NCBI GenBank assembly: GCA_024663395.1
Contig: JANFAH010000003.1
Span: 496,001-560,000 of the forward strand
Length of the DNA: 64,000 nucleotides
Origin: Pisolithus tinctorius
Lineage: Eukaryota > Basidiomycota > Agaricomycetes > Boletales > Pisolithaceae
Reading direction: 5' to 3'
The translations under genes and the position numbers were made by a program. Each line of letters starts with the position of its first letter. Position 1 is the stretch's first letter. Below the pieces are notes generated by a model. The model saw nothing but the letters and a program-made list of their open reading frames with translations, searched no databases and was not told the origin of the DNA. Shown here piece after piece: positions 11,796 to 26,328 of this stretch.

Positions 11796-14700
11796 TCACC
11801 AGCGAGTCCAAGCGGCGAACGACTGCTGGAATCCAGTCGGGTTGCTAGCCTCGTCAATGATACCCTTCTGATCAATGCTAAGTTGGTAATCTGTGCCGAC
11901 CGTCGAGAACCCGTAGACTTGGATCGTAGAGGCGTCGTCCACATTGAAAATCTGGGCTTGACAACTCACGTTCGTAAGGCAAGCGGTGGAGTAATTCTGA
12001 AACGCAAAAAAAGTTACATCGTCAGTCGAAATAAGGGTGGCAAGGCTGTGGCGTAAGTACCTGGAAGAAGCTATAGAATCCGCCACCTAAGATGATGTTA
12101 GAAACAGAGCGGAAAAGACTGTACTGCCAACTCACCGAACAGAGTTATGCTCCAAGACCTCTGGACATATAAAGCCCACGCCCTACCGACTGTTCCCTCA
12201 AAGGTTGGATCGGCATACTTTTTGTTAATGGAGTAAGGCGCAGGGGCTTGTGGAACCGGTTGGTAGTAAGGCTAACCCGAGAACAACTCAGATAACTTTT
12301 GGGAAACCAGTCAAAGGGTCTCACCGTCTCTGTCTGTGCGAGCCCGATCCAGTGACTTTCGGCACCATTCAAATTATACTGATAAAGTGCAGCGTGTTCC
12401 GCTGTTGTACACATGAGACATCGCCAAGCGCATAAAATGACCAAACTCACAAGCTAGAAATAGTCGTTCAGTATTCCATGGGGGCATTGGTAAAAATAAC
12501 TAGCATACCTGTTCCAATTAACCACACAGGGCCAAGCGACTCGGAAAGGAGACCTCGTCCGGTGAACACGTTAATTTGACGGAGCTGGGGATCCTCCATG
12601 TCGTGGTCGGCGGTCCATGCCCATGTACCCTATGAAAAACTCAGTATTCATAATTGGTGAACAGAGCGGTCGATTACCTCGAGATAGGCGCTAGAACCTT
12701 GCGTCAGGTGCAATGACATGAACGCTGCCATGCAATTAGGACTTTGGGACCCCGCAGGGCACTCGGCAAGTTGTAAGTCAGTCCCCGCAGCTAGGACGAG
12801 GACCATGTCAGTAAAAGAAGGGCTCTTGCCAAGTAGACAAACCTCCTCCGATCCTGGTTTCGTATGTGGGTGATCAGTTTGTACTGGGCGTTTCAGATGA
12901 TATAGCATACCGGATATAACTGTCCCACATTCCTGCGCCACCTTGAACACCCACAGGCTCGTGCACGTTCCACTCCACAACAATGGCACCAGGAGCTTCG
13001 AGACTCAGTAAAACAGAGTGTGAACAAAAAGCAAAAAGATATCTCACCGGGTCCACGAGTGGTGAAGACGATGTCAGTGATCTCAAGGATTCCACTTGGT
13101 GTAAAGATACTATTCGCACCGAACAGGCAGTCAGGTCCGCCTACGCCATTGACTCCGAGGAAGTTGCTAGGACAAGCCTCGCCAACTTGTACCACAGCCC
13201 TTGGTTTGCTCTCGTCCTGGAACTTCGAGCCGCCACCCATGATGACGGACCAAGCTTCGCCTGCGACCTGAGAGCCAGCGGGAATAATAAGTGTATCGGT
13301 GATGTAGTAGGTTCCAGCATCGAAGAATATGAGCTTGCAACCCGCATACTGTAAGTGACTCAGCTTCGATGAATATAAGCAGCAGGAAGTCGTAGTATAT
13401 ACCTCGTCGAACACCTTTTGAAGGGCCGTGGTGTCATCCGTGACACCGTCACCCGTCGCACCCATGGATCTAACGCTCACTATCTGATCAAGAGCGTAAT
13501 CTGCGTACTGGGGATGAGATTTGCCGAAGATTCTGCCCTCAGAGTCAAGGAGGTTTCCTGCTTTCACCGGGCCTGGTATCGACCCCTGGGTAAAAACTGG
13601 CTGGCCATCAGTGCCGTGGTAAACGTTGCCTTGGGCCCAAGACTGGATGCAAGTAGTATCGTTGGTACCCTTGAGTACTACCTCGCCATCTTGGACGCCG
13701 ACCGCGACGGGGACATTGTGGAGAACGATATTATTTAATATAAGGGAACCTCCGAGGGAGCTGTTGACAGGGGTCGTTGTTGAGACGAATATTTCGGTGT
13801 CCATAACTACGGCGTCGATGATTGCTTCCGAACCGACACCCTGGCCTAACATTGAGCGTAAAGAAAACATAGAAACTGCTAACTTACCCCAGTGCCAGAG
13901 GTAATGTTAAAGCCAACCTTTTGATTGCAAGTGAGCGGGTCCTGGTAAGGCGAGATGGATACGTACCGTACAGTTGTTGATTGAAACCCCTTGCCATGTC
14001 CAACCTGCTCCACAGTAAGGAACTGTCACTCGGTCATATGGCGCGTGCGGAAACTTACCCCAATTCCACGGGACAGCAATAGCTTTTAAGGCTCAAAGTC
14101 AGAGCGTCCCAGAGAAAAAAATTCAAAAGCATACTTACCAACTACCGCATCATTTACGGTGATGTTCCGGACAGTAAACTGTTGATTGCCAACGTAAATG
14201 CCGTTCATGCCTAAGTTGCATTATGTTGACTAAGAGCTGAAACTCTGGTCCTTCCGACTTACCTCCATTGAATATGATATCTAATAATTCATCAGGTACA
14301 ACACTCGCGCGCCTACGGACAACTTACCACCCATAAAGCCACCACTGCGGGAAGTATGTAATCAGCTGACTTGCATGTTGCCCAGGCGTGTAACTTACCT
14401 GCCATTTTCCATGTAAAGACCTGACGACAAGCAGTTAGCCGCTACTACACTGCCGAAGGAATGGTATCAAACCTTGGTGCTGCGTGCCGTTTTCTTTTGA
14501 CATTTCTACGACGACATTGATTAATGAGGTGGCTTGGGAAACTTGCCAGTGAAGACCGATGGCAGGGGCTGTGGTAGGCATTTGGCGGAGGTCGATGATC
14601 AAGTTACGCACTGATCGATAGCTGTACACATCGAGAGGGCGCGTTGAGATCAGCTGTTGGCCATCCCCTAAACTCACAAGTTGTTCTGGTTGATAAACCA

Positions 14701-15417
14701 CTGCGAGCCATCAGCCATGTACGGATCCGCATCTAGCTAGGCGTCAGAAAAGCTTTCAACGCGTATTTTGCTTTTTACCGATGACAGCTTTTCCTTCGAA
14801 ACTGGAGTCTGCAAGGAGCCGTCGGGGGACGCTTCGCGTCTCCAATCATTTGTGTGTAGTAATACGTGTTGATTGGAGCGGAAACCGAGGTATGTACTGT
14901 AAATATGGAATTAACACCGCAGAACGCGTCTTGATACGGCTATGGCTTACCCAGGCGGGAAGTAGACGATAGCAGGCGTAATACTGAAGTTTCCTAAACT
15001 GTCATCGACTGGTAGCTATTAAGGAGAAATGCACAACGTACGTCGAAGAGCCGCAGGTACCTCCACCGCAGCGATCACCGGTCGACATGGCGGCGCTGAA
15101 AAACAAAGCTCAGTTGAGGCACGAACGCGAATGATGCATAAGAAAATTACTTGATTGCATCCGTGTCGTCCGTTACACCGTCGCCCGTTGCCCCAAAGTC
15201 TTTTACATTCCGGAAAACTTGGTAGGTAGAGGGATCGGGGTTGAACGCGGATATGCCTTGGTGTTTTATGGTCTCCAGCCAGTAAGGGTCTTGCGGAGCT
15301 GCTGTGCCTGTGGTCAGAGGGGCGGTACAAGAGGTACCAAGTGCGCTAGTGAATGATGGCGCCGCTAAGTAGCAAAATGTGGATGGACGAAACAAGTAAA
15401 GACAGACGGCTAAACAT
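11796..15417 (-). CDS. GH55 exo-beta-1,3-glucanase (two pectate-lyase-like beta-helix domains)
   Basis: The 5' exon (15,417-15,150) encodes a hydrophobic leader (MFSRLSLLVSSIHILLLSG) and, after a one-base break near 15,365, AAPSFTSALGTSCTAPLTTG, DPYWLETIKHQGISAFNP and the first FGATGDGVTDDT repeat motif. Later exons give GGGTCGSST, AIVYFPPG, YYYTQMIGDAKRPP, RNLIIDLRQMP, LHWQVSQATS and GTQHQG (to 14,430). Next are GSEAIIDAVV and the second MGATGDGVTDDTTALQKVF (13,480-13,410), GAIVVEWNVHEP, GMWDSYIR, SSAYLE, HAALYQYNLNGAE and a C-terminus ending SFAAWTRW. Paired DGVTDDT motifs at the start of each half are characteristic of GH55, which releases glucose from beta-1,3-glucan ends. It is predicted to be secreted and to act on fungal cell-wall or storage glucan. 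The gene has many introns of about 50-70 nt and several tiny exons (14,000-14,430). The start at 15,417 was chosen for the leader peptide. Confidence 0.88.
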
Positions 15418-16540
15418 GCTGGCAAGCACGAAAGCCTAGATAACTGAATGACAGGGGGTCGGACGGGGGAAAGGAGATTATGTATGGGGAATGAGAAACA
15501 AAAAAAACGGGACCAAGCTGCGCTGGGCCGTCTCAAAGCGTCAGCCAGCTTTGGCCCGGCGCCGGCCTTGTTCGGTTCGCCAGCAGAACCACCCACCTCA
15601 TCCAATCACGTCCCTCCGATCGCATCAAAGTTCGTCCAGGTTACGCACCGTTCATTGGTGGGTGTCTATAGAAATGCTGCGTTTTGCGCGCTGAGCTTTC
15701 ACGGACGTATGCGGTCTAATTAATTTAGGCGTTCGGCGTACTTTAAAGCTAATTAGGCTACTGTAGGGTTCACAGGCGGTTCCAGAGCCGTTGGATAACC
15801 CTAGTTGGTTCAAGTCCAGCCCTTACACTGGTATGTCTTCGGACAAATATTGCGGAATGTCACCGGATCTTCTGTTCGATGTGAGTCCGCCAACATAGGA
15901 TGCCAGTACCAAGACCAACACAGATTCGTTCCGTTGAAGTCTAGGTGTATGTATTAGCTTTCATCTGATTTGGTATTTGTCCCGCAGGAAGTCTGCCGTG
16001 CTCTGGTCACCTGAGGGAGCCCGAGTTTATGATCGAAACTTGTCTTCAACCCCAAATTTCCCTGAGGAGTTTCTCGACTATCGTGTCTGCGACACACAGT
16101 ATCAGGCGTGGGCGGCCTACCGCAGCGCAGGATGCACTGAGGCACGGGACCTTATGATGCTGAAGCTGTACCAGTATCATGTGAGCTGAACAGTCCACCT
16201 GGGACAATGGTACAGGTGAGTTGTGTTCCCATGAGCACTATAAATTCCTTCCACCATTTCAATCGACATCGTTCATTTCAAGTCTTTCGCCACGAGTAGA
16301 GTCGCGGCAATACTCCATTGTCCACCGTGTCAACTTGCCATTATCTAGTCCACACCATGGTCTCCTTGCGGTGGACGTCTGACCCGCCATGCACATATAA
16401 ACTTACAGCCCTGGGCTTCCTCCCATCAACATCACCCTCTTACTTCTTCCCCTTAGTCTCAGACCAATTTCTCCAGGTGCGACACCTTCTTAATCGACGT
16501 CGACATCGGTGTCCCCTTACATAAATTTCGAAAGGATATC
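15418..16540. other. Intergenic region between divergent GH55 and F-box genes
   Basis: This region must contain the promoters of both flanking genes. An AT-rich CATATAAA sequence sits at about 16,393-16,401, roughly 140 bases before the F-box start, and could be a TATA element. A forward frame of 70 codons (15,977-16,189) has protein-like composition but no recognised family and no supporting splice sites, so I do not call it a gene. A stem-loop lies at 15,764-15,803 (separate entry). Confidence 0.4.
15764..15803. repeat. Stem-loop with TAGGGTT/AACCCTA arms
   Basis: The seven-base arms TAGGGTT (15,764-15,770) and AACCCTA (15,797-15,803) are perfectly complementary. They enclose a second short stem CGG/CCG with an eight-base loop. 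The arms happen to be one unit of the common fungal telomere repeat, but there is no repeat run. The function is unknown. Confidence 0.5.
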
Positions 16541-18332
16541 ATGGCGTCGTACGACTTGGCTCCAGTCTTTCACGGTGACTACGTGATGAGGTTTCCAGCT
16601 CCGGTCACACTGCGTCCTCCCTCTGAACACGCTGTGGCACCGGCGAAAGTCCTCCCTGCCCCTAACAGCACTAGTTGTGCCATTCAACGCCTGCCAGTCT
16701 GATATCCTGTACTATATCTTCAAGTTGGGACTACACGACGAGAAAGCTGGCGGAAAGTTCCCCGTCGTAGGTCTCGCAAGTGTGTACGTTTTGGCGGATG
16801 GTCGCTATTCAAGTGTCCCCTCTTGTGGACGAACATTCATATCTCCTCGACCCGTGCCTCCGCGCTTATGCGATCCGGTGGCGAAGTTCTGCCGTGGGCA
16901 TCAGTTTTCGGCGCGCGTTCCGCCTTCGTGTCCATTGGACATCAAGCTCGACCTCAGGAAGCCAAATACTCTATCGATTCGAGACCCAGGAAATTCTCCT
17001 CATGCACCTCCACTTGGTCATCTCTACCGCCGTCGATTTTCTTGCTTCCGTTCGCGACCGCGTTAGATCGCTCGACGTCGAAACAGGACTTTAAAGAGGT
17101 TCCGTTTTTAATGTCCTACAAATTGGTTCCCCTGGGTATGCCACTCCTGGAGAGTTGGAGTATTAAGTTCGGCAACAATTCGTTTTGGGGCTTGACGGGT
17201 CATACATTCTTTCACGTCTACCCGGATTTTGACGCTGCGGGCCAGCGAGGTCAGATCTGCCCACGATATTGAACAACGATCGATCACCGATCTGTTACCG
17301 CGTCTGCGCAATCTTCAGATGTCTCAGGTCATCGCTAATTGGAGCACCTGGCACATTGGAGGGTTGACTTCCTTAACCATCGGTCATGTCCACCAAACCC
17401 AGCGCCCTACTGTGGTCGAGTTGAGGAACATGCTAAGGGCGAATAGCTCCTCGTTGGAGTCACTCGAACTCCAGGGATGCCTTCCGGTTCAGCAAGGTCT
17501 TGGCCTCCTTCAACCTATAACCCTGCCGAAGCTTAATGCGCTTCGAATCGGTTACTTCGGACAAGAAGAAGCTATATGTTTCCTGCCTCACATCGATGCG
17601 CCCGCCCTGAAGTCGCTGGGGTTGTGCGACATTCTCTACTGCGATCTATCGACACGACCGTAGAACGGCCTGCCGCATGACCGATGCAACGTTGTTTCCC
17701 TCGCGTGCCGTTTACCTTGAAATCGATTCTTCCAGGCTCTTGCATGCACTCTACACAACTCGTTTGTCCCTGTTGGCTCAGTTGGAATCCCTCGAGCTAA
17801 TCCATGTTCACGTTTACGACACCCCTGATGACGTTTCTGAGGATTGGCTATGCGATCAAGTACGGTCGCATCGAGTTTGTGCCGTCCGATTCCTGCTTAG
17901 TATGGCTTCCTTGAAGTCATTGACTCTAATCGGACCGGATATCGGGTTCCTGGATGGCTTGAATGAGCCTCTTTTCTCAACCGACCTGCAGTCGGGAAAG
18001 TCGGCCTATTTCTTTCCCGGTTCGCCGGCTTGCGACGCTGCGTATCATCGACGCCGAATATGACGACCTCGTTGATTTCCTTGTAAATCGCGCAGACCGC
18101 ATGCACAATCCCAGGAGATGCGGTCGCGGAGTTTACCGGTCTTTGAAACACTGGAGTTCACACTGGAGGCCGGCGTGATACCATTGTTCAGAGCAGAATG
18201 TTACGAGCAGGGACTCTGGAAGAGGACAAGATCGACATACACGGGTTTGCCAAGAAGATGGCGTGCAGTATCTATCGGGACAACTTCAATCCTTTCACGT
18301 CTTCTGTGGAACGACTTGGAAACGTGCTGTGA
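16541..18332 (+). CDS. F-box domain protein with leucine-rich C-terminal half
   Basis: The start codon at 16,541 opens a short leader. After a frame break near 16,705 comes an F-box-like block, SDILYYIFKLGLHDEKAGG followed by FPVVASHVCTFWRMVAIQV (16,690-16,815), the usual Agaricomycete F-box layout (LP..IL..IF.LG...V...VC..WR.IA). The middle (16,850-17,270) reads as helical sequence in shifting frames. The 3' half has leucine-rich segments: LLPRLRNLQMSQV, LTSLTIGHVHQ, SSLESLELQGC, LPKLNALRIGYFG and APALKSLGLCDI (17,285-17,640), then LESLELIHVHVYD and LKSLTLIGPDIGF (17,790-17,950). It ends FNPFTSSVERLGNVL at 18,332. The expected role is substrate adaptor of an SCF ubiquitin ligase; its target is unknown. 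Several single-base breaks are present. Confidence 0.7.
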
Positions 18333-18846
18333 GCACTGAGGTAGTTTACTTATCGTTTTTGCGGTTCAGATTTCAGGGGGCATCAGCATTTCCTATCATT
18401 CTCAACACACCGGTGCTGTCCGGACATTGCTAAACACACTCCTTCACGACGCATATCAGTTGTATAGATACCAGTATTAGCATGACATCGCAGTTATGTA
18501 CATATATATGTTGTGTAGTGCCAGCAGTCAGCGGGGCAGTGTCTTCCAATATTATTATTGTTTCCCACGAATGGCAACGCTTGTTCCGATTTCCTAATTG
18601 GACATAATTGAGTCCGCATAAATGCGGGAAGTTCAACTTCCGGGAATGCTGCACACATCATCCCATTGTTCTCTTCACTCCAGGTGGACACCGCGTGTCC
18701 AGGTTTTATTATATCTACATATCTCGAGAAGTCGATACCCCTTCCTCGTCCCACCCACCACAGACAAAGTACTGGTTACTTAGTCTTACTTCTCCGTCTG
18801 TCGCTGTGCAGCTTTCATTCCTCGTCACCTACTACTTCGTTTTACA
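18333..18846. other. Intergenic region, no gene seen
   Basis: Spacer between two co-oriented genes. The part before 18,847 is rich in C and T (18,740-18,840), as is common in front of fungal coding regions. No frame with recognisable protein features and no repeat was seen. Confidence 0.4.
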
Positions 18847-19679
18847 ATGTCCTCGGCGGCGGTTTCTATCTTCACATACCCCTTCCCTCCGCCAACCACC
18901 AATACCCTTGATTCCCATCAGCGTGCTCGCCTTATTCGCTCGACACGCAAACTTGGGTCACTTCTGGGCACAACGCCATTCCTCCTCGAGGGCGACACCA
19001 CTACGGTGCTTCCTGCCGCGGGAAACACGAGGCACACCCCGAAGGCACTTAAGCGCCAAGGCTCTATTTTCAACTCTCGTCGAGCAGACTTGGCATACGT
19101 GGCTTCCCACAGCCCGACGTCATCTGCAGCATCTTCGGTATCTTCGCTCGTTTCCTGTGCTCCGGACAGCGCATCAGGAAGACAGAGCTTGGAGCTACCG
19201 TCGTCTGGTGTATCTAAAAAACTCACTCGTCAATTATCTACCAAGTCCCGTCCGTTATACTTGCGCTAAACGTTGTCCCTGTCTCACCGTCAGACACGCG
19301 CTCTGTTCCCCCTTCTCCCATCACTTGTCCATCAACTGGTGACTTCCCACTTTCACCATGCTCACCTGCTACCTCCGTTCCCGACCCCGCGGAGATGCGG
19401 CGGAAACGTGTGGCCAAGCTCTCGCGCCACCTTGGCGAGAATATCCCCCCGGAATTGATTCCTGCTCCTGAGGCGCACCCGATACCCAGGTCTTCTCACA
19501 CCCAGTCAACACCTAAAAAAAGCGCGTCTATTAGCTGTGTTATCCCAAAGGACGTGCCGTTTGCACCCGTTGAGGTGTTGCCCTCTCAACACGTGTGGAA
19601 CCAAGATTGGGTTGGCCAGTGGAACCGTTCGGATATGCAGGAAGTGCAGAGGGAGCTTCGCAACTTGAAGGCGCAGTAA
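18847..19679 (+). CDS. Conserved basidiomycete hypothetical protein
   Basis: The first part (18,847-19,250) reads MSSAAVSIFTYPFPPPTTNT, then DSHQRARLIRSTRKLGSLLG, then a serine-rich stretch. After a one-base break near 19,255 it continues VVPVSPSDTRSVPPSPI, EMRRKRVAKLSRHLGENIPP (19,395-19,450) and a C-terminus with QHVWNQDWVGQWNRSDMQEV and QRELRNLKAQ, stopping at 19,679. The three conserved blocks (HQRAR..RSTRKLG, RRKRVAKLSRHLGEN..PE and W..DWVG.WNR.DM..V...LR.LK) look like a family I have seen only as unnamed proteins in mushroom genomes. There is no signal peptide or membrane segment. The protein is basic and probably nuclear or cytosolic. Function unknown. Confidence 0.65.
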
Positions 19680-21207
19680 AGGTTATCTGGCTTTAACGTT
19701 TTAGTTGCTTCACTCGGTTCCGACATTTTCAACTTTCGTGATGATTTTATGACTTGCCGATTTTGCGCAAGACCTTCGCACTCACTAGACCCTTGTAACA
19801 TGTGTACTTTTACAATAGGTTTCCAAGTTGATACATGCCTACATACATATGCGATACCATGCTAATTTGTTCAATACGACTCTTCTTGACTACGAATACC
19901 GTACATATATCATGGTATATAATGGATGTGCGAGGCAATGCCAGCGCTGCCTCACTTCCGCACATAAACTATTCAAGCGGTTGCGAGCAACAGTATTACA
20001 CGGAATAGACCCGTATACAATGCTTGCTACTTCAATTCTTGATCCAGGTTTGTCCCATCACAGCCACTATTCTCCGCGGTACTCTGCAAAGGTTTAGGCT
20101 CGATGTCCCAAATCATTGACAAACGGAGTCAAGTTTTCTATCACGACGCCAGCCTGGCACCGGCGGCCCCTGACATTAATTCCAACACGAGTTTGAACCG
20201 AATATAATTCCACTACTTCAGTTCTCCCGGCGATCCACTTTCTATGCTGATCTTCGTTTGCCATTACGACGCCAGGGACCTTGTTATGACACCGACATTA
20301 ATTCAAAGGTTTGTCCCACCACAGCCGGTTATTCTCCGCGGTACTCTGCAAAGGTGTAGGCTCGATGACCCAATCATTGACAGACAGAGTCGACAGGAGT
20401 CGGCCTGTATCATTTTCTCTTCGGTCCGCGTTGCTGAACTGGCGTTCAGACTTAATTTGTGTCGTCGTGAATCGGTCAAGCACGTATAACTTGGTTGACT
20501 CTACAAGGCTAATGAGTTGGTGAGGGCGCGACACATTCCCCCTACGCGAAGCGTGCTGGTGTTGTATATGCTATCTGGTTATTCATACTTACATTGTGCC
20601 TCGTCTCACAGCTCGGGTGCCCTAGCTCGTTAGACCGAGGTAGCAGAAGGTATCACAGCCTATTGTAGTACGACCCAAACAATAAGATATGGCCAATAGC
20701 CCAAGGAAAAGGCCAGATGCCTACGGGCATACAGGAATCGGATCCTGCCGGTGAGTCGTTTACAGATCGAGCCCAGCCCTGACTCGGATGATATCATCTA
20801 TAATTCCGACTCCAGGCCATTCGCATGACCCACTGGGTGATTATATGCCCCGAGTACGTCATCTCTGTATGTATGTACATACACAAGGGACTGACTAATT
20901 TTCTTCCACTATTTTTCTGCCCGTCCACTTCAGTTCGAATCGCCATGCTAACACGGGCGAGGCACCTAGCTGCCACGTCAACGCAAATGTTGATCTTTTA
21001 CACTCCATTCCGAAGGACGGTGATCAGAGTCAATGAATACATATTGTCATGGAGACCGATTGCGGAAAGAGGTTTGTCTTTGCGTCTGGGTATACGGTGC
21101 TAGCGTTTCCACTCGGCCCCACCAGATAAGCCCACTCCTCAATGTGACAATAACAGCTTTCCCTCGCTTCGTGCATTTACCCTCGACTTCCTTGAAGCTC
21201 AGAAACC
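19680..21207. other. Repeat-rich non-coding stretch upstream of decarboxylase copy 1
   Basis: No gene seen. It contains an internal duplication (separate entry). It also holds a segment (about 20,410-20,800) that resembles 23,100-23,330 on the same strand (GTGAATCGG and GGATGATATC words in the same order). Finally, 20,885-21,000 resembles the upstream DNA of the two other decarboxylase copies (56,810-56,920 and 61,718-61,800). Confidence 0.5.
20046..20392 (+). repeat. Direct repeat pair, about 85 bp, 263 bp apart
   Basis: 20,046-20,130 and 20,309-20,392 are near copies: both read GGTTTGTCCC(A)CACAGCC, then TATTCTCCGCGGTACTCTGC, then AAAGG and GGCTCGATG with an AATCATTGACA tail. A second, shorter pair sharing ACGACGCCAG and GACATTAATTC lies between them (about 20,150-20,190 and 20,265-20,300). 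They look like old tandem duplications in non-coding DNA. Confidence 0.7.
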
Positions 21208-22551
21208 ATGTTGCCTCATGTATGCGTCCCGGTCCACATCAATATATGGGGCGTGCACATGCCAGCAGCCTTCAGAGGCTGGACCCATCATCTATTCACT
21301 CTACCACATGCTCGACCGTCTCGAGAGAAGTGTTCTGATGATCGGCCACTCGCCCCAGTCATCCAGGAGTTCCAGCAACTCATAGAGGATGAATCCAGAA
21401 CTCTTCATGTACTTCCACACGATGTTTGATGAAGTGCGCCGGCCAAATCGGTGACCATAGATTATGTAAGTGGCCTTTACTCTATGTCCAGAAGCTTTCA
21501 GCTAACGGTGATACAGGTCACGATTACAAGGAGTTAATGAAAGCGCTCGACCGCATTATCACTCAGGCACCCGGATTCGGTGGTGTCAATAACCTTGTCA
21601 CGGGTGTTCCCATGTACGCTGTGCTCGCTCCGTTTTGCAACACCCCATCTGGTTACAGTATCTTCACCAATCCTAAAGTGAACGCCCAACTTCACAAGAT
21701 TTTCGATGTCTGGGCTGCATTCCTCGTCTCCCCCGAGTCGCGTTATGTTCTTACTACGAACGAGAAATGCTGGTTTAGCCCCGTGGCCATAGACGTCATG
21801 TCTCAAAGACTTGGGACGAGCTTCTATGATGCATGGGTTTGCAGAGACAGCGACCCCGACAAACACTACGGCTTCACGTCCTGGGACGATTTTTTTACCA
21901 GGCGTTTCCGGCCTCACCTCCGCGAAGTCGTCGATCCTGATAATCCGGATATAATTACTGCCCCTTGCGAGGCATACTTTCACACAATCCAGTCTAACGT
22001 CCGCGCTGTGGACAAGTTTTGGATCAAGGGGAATTCGTATTCGCTTCCCACGTGTTTAACCATGACCCCTTTACACCCCTGTTCGTAGGCGGCACGGTGT
22101 ATCAGGGAATTTTAAGCTCTCTCGATTATCACCGTTGGCACAGTCCCGTGGATGGAGTAGTTCGAAAAACTCGCCTCATCCCGGGCACATATTACGCCGC
22201 ACGTTTGGACAATGACCGTGATCCAGACATCGTCTCTCGCTCCCAAGACTTCGTGACGGCCATTGCTGCCCGTGCATTGATCTTTATTGAATCGGATAAT
22301 CCAATGATTGGTCTGATGTGCTTCGTCGCAGTTGGGCTTGGGGAGGTATCGACGTGCGAGATTATGGTGAAGGAGGGAGACAGACTGAAGAAGGGGGATG
22401 AGCTTGGGTCGTTCCATTTTGGTGGCTCCACCCACTGTCTCGTCTTTCGTCCGCGGTGTCTTTGAAACCGTTCTCTCATGTCCAGCCGGGGACATTGCAG
22501 AACCTCAATAGCAATATTTTCTATATTGAGAAAGGAACCGATAGTAACTAA
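21208..22551 (+). pseudogene. PsiD-like phosphatidylserine decarboxylase-family protein, copy 1 (frame-broken)
   Basis: This aligns along its whole length with the intact copy at 62,052. The N-terminal exon (21,208-21,455) keeps RPLAPVIQEFQQLIED but is shifted by a one-base insertion after it (GATGAATCC against GATGATCCC) and has a divergent first 40 codons. An intron follows (GTAAGT to ACAG, about 21,456-21,513). The long second exon is open from 21,514 to about 22,035 (NPKVNAQLHKIFDVWAAFLV, CWFSPVAIDVMSQRLG, FTSWDDFFTRRFRPH). A one-base deletion near 22,035 then shifts it again, and it reopens as FVGGTVYQGILSSLDYHRWH to the autoprocessing motif FHFGGSTHCLVF. The motif and the conserved DDFF.R.FR and YHRWH blocks are kept. 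It may be a real pseudogene or carry assembly errors. It lies about 35 kb from the other two copies. Confidence 0.75.
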
Positions 22552-24181
22552 CTACTCTATTCCAATGTGGTCACTTCTAATTAGAATTTCTCTCGGACTC
22601 GCGCTAATTGAGATTATACCGTATAATATCTCTTTCCAGTATATTCAATTCACAATCATTAGCACGGATTACAGACCCACTTCGAGAACGCGTCCTGCCT
22701 GCACCCAACCCGGAAACGGGCTAAAGATTCTTCAAGCTTCAACCGCGAACTTCTATTGCAACACATACAAATGACGACTGCCTAGTAACAGCAAGCATAG
22801 TAGTATAATGCGTAAATGATGGGATCCCACCCATTCTCGCATGGAAACTACTAGCTGAAACCCGTAGCTCGCTGCTCATCAATGAGTGCTAGAGCACACT
22901 TGTGATCTCTGTCACCAAAAAAAATCCCTTAAGCCGGCTGAAGGATCGTAGTCGGGGCTCACTATGCTTGCCCCTACTTTCCTCTCCCTCCTGGCTCGAG
23001 TGGCTAGTGTGCAAAAGACGATCCGAACCGTTGATAGAATTCTCTTCGGTGCTTGTCATTTTTCGAATCAGGTGCCCCGAAGGATTTCCGCCATGGCACC
23101 GTTGCTGAGGTGGCGTTCGAATCTAATCTGTCTTGCGGTGAATCGGAGCAAGGGAACAAAAGGTAGACCGTAGCACGGTTGATACGATAATATATAACCA
23201 ATATCGCCCACCATTTCGAGGAGAAAGCCGGATCAGTGCCTCGGTAATGGCAGCGTACGGGAACTGGATCATACTGCTGAACCGTTTCGAACCCAGTAGT
23301 CTGGTCGAGGCTGGATGATATCGTCTACGAGCTACCACCTCCAAGCTACCTTGAGTTGTAGCCATGCATGATAGAACTTGCCCAGCTGGAGGTTTACTAA
23401 GACATTCTTATTCCAGTGCATCGGCTAAAGCACGGCAAAAAGAACGTATTATGCAGACATGCACCTACATCCCGCGTTCCGAATAAGAACCTTTGGTCCA
23501 AGAAACTGATCCTACCTGTCTTGGATAAGCTGAACTACGTCACTGATATCACGCACAATGGCCAGTACCTCGAGCATGGCGGTCGCGAACGCACAGCTAC
23601 ATATACTTACGGGGGTCTTCGGATTCGGTCTGACCCGTCGTACCTATACAGGGCAAGCAGTAGAGGTGCCGTGTTCTGAGCTCGACGTTATCGATGACTA
23701 TGGATAGCCTGGCTTTAGAAGAAAGCTGGATGGTCAATATGCTTGTCCGCCGCTATTCAGAGTAATGAGGTCGAACGACTCGGAGTCCCGTCATGTATTT
23801 CTGATTCAGATTACCCAACCATGGTTGTGAGCTCTACGTAGTCCTGCTTGCAACTCACCTGAGGAGCTACTGTCTTTATAACAACAACCGATACCTGACA
23901 TGCGGATAATAGGTCTCTCCCGTGCATGCCAAAAAGAATGTAGTCAGTAACGAGGGTGTCTATTTCGGCAATGAACATTTCGAATGGGTGAGATTGTACC
24001 ATGTATTGATCCATCACTAACTCAGCCTCATTCCAGACTTGAATGAAGACAAGTTGGTGAAGGATGGCCTTGCTGGGGCATTTCAGCAGGCAAGGTACAA
24101 GAGTCACATGTCACACCGCGTCAGTCACAGAGTTAGCGCCATTCAACCCGTTTGTTCCCCCGTACTGTATGCACGATATCC
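22552..24181. other. Non-coding stretch with degenerate repeats
   Basis: No gene recognised. The part at 23,100-23,330 shares ordered words with 20,410-20,810, so diverged repeats flank decarboxylase copy 1 on both sides. The DNA from 23,400 to 24,180 shows no protein-like frame on either strand and presumably holds the promoter of the kinase starting at 24,182. Confidence 0.45.
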
Positions 24182-26155
<1,974 letters not shown>

Positions 26156-26328
26156 GCGCTGGTAGCATTGGCTTGGATTCCAGCATGTATCTTCGGATAT
26201 TTCATACCTGCATTTATTTCATTCACTGTTCACGATTTTCAATTGGAAGTTCGCTTATTTACGCACCTTTGATACCTGTGATGTGCCAAGTTTACCGGTA
26301 ATTCCGTGATGTAATTCTATCTAGTGGT

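Noticed and set aside
12893..13870. Single-exon protein of 325 residues on the minus strand
   Set aside because: It is a run of GH55 exons with retained introns in frame; it belongs to the larger GH55 gene.
15762..15828. tRNA-like arrangement: TGTAGGG/CCTTACA ends and a GGTTCAAGTCC box with a 5-bp T stem
   Set aside because: Only 67 bases, no D arm, no 5-bp anticodon stem with a 7-base loop, and no A-box. The acceptor and T-stem match is probably chance; only the TAGGGTT stem-loop is kept as a feature.
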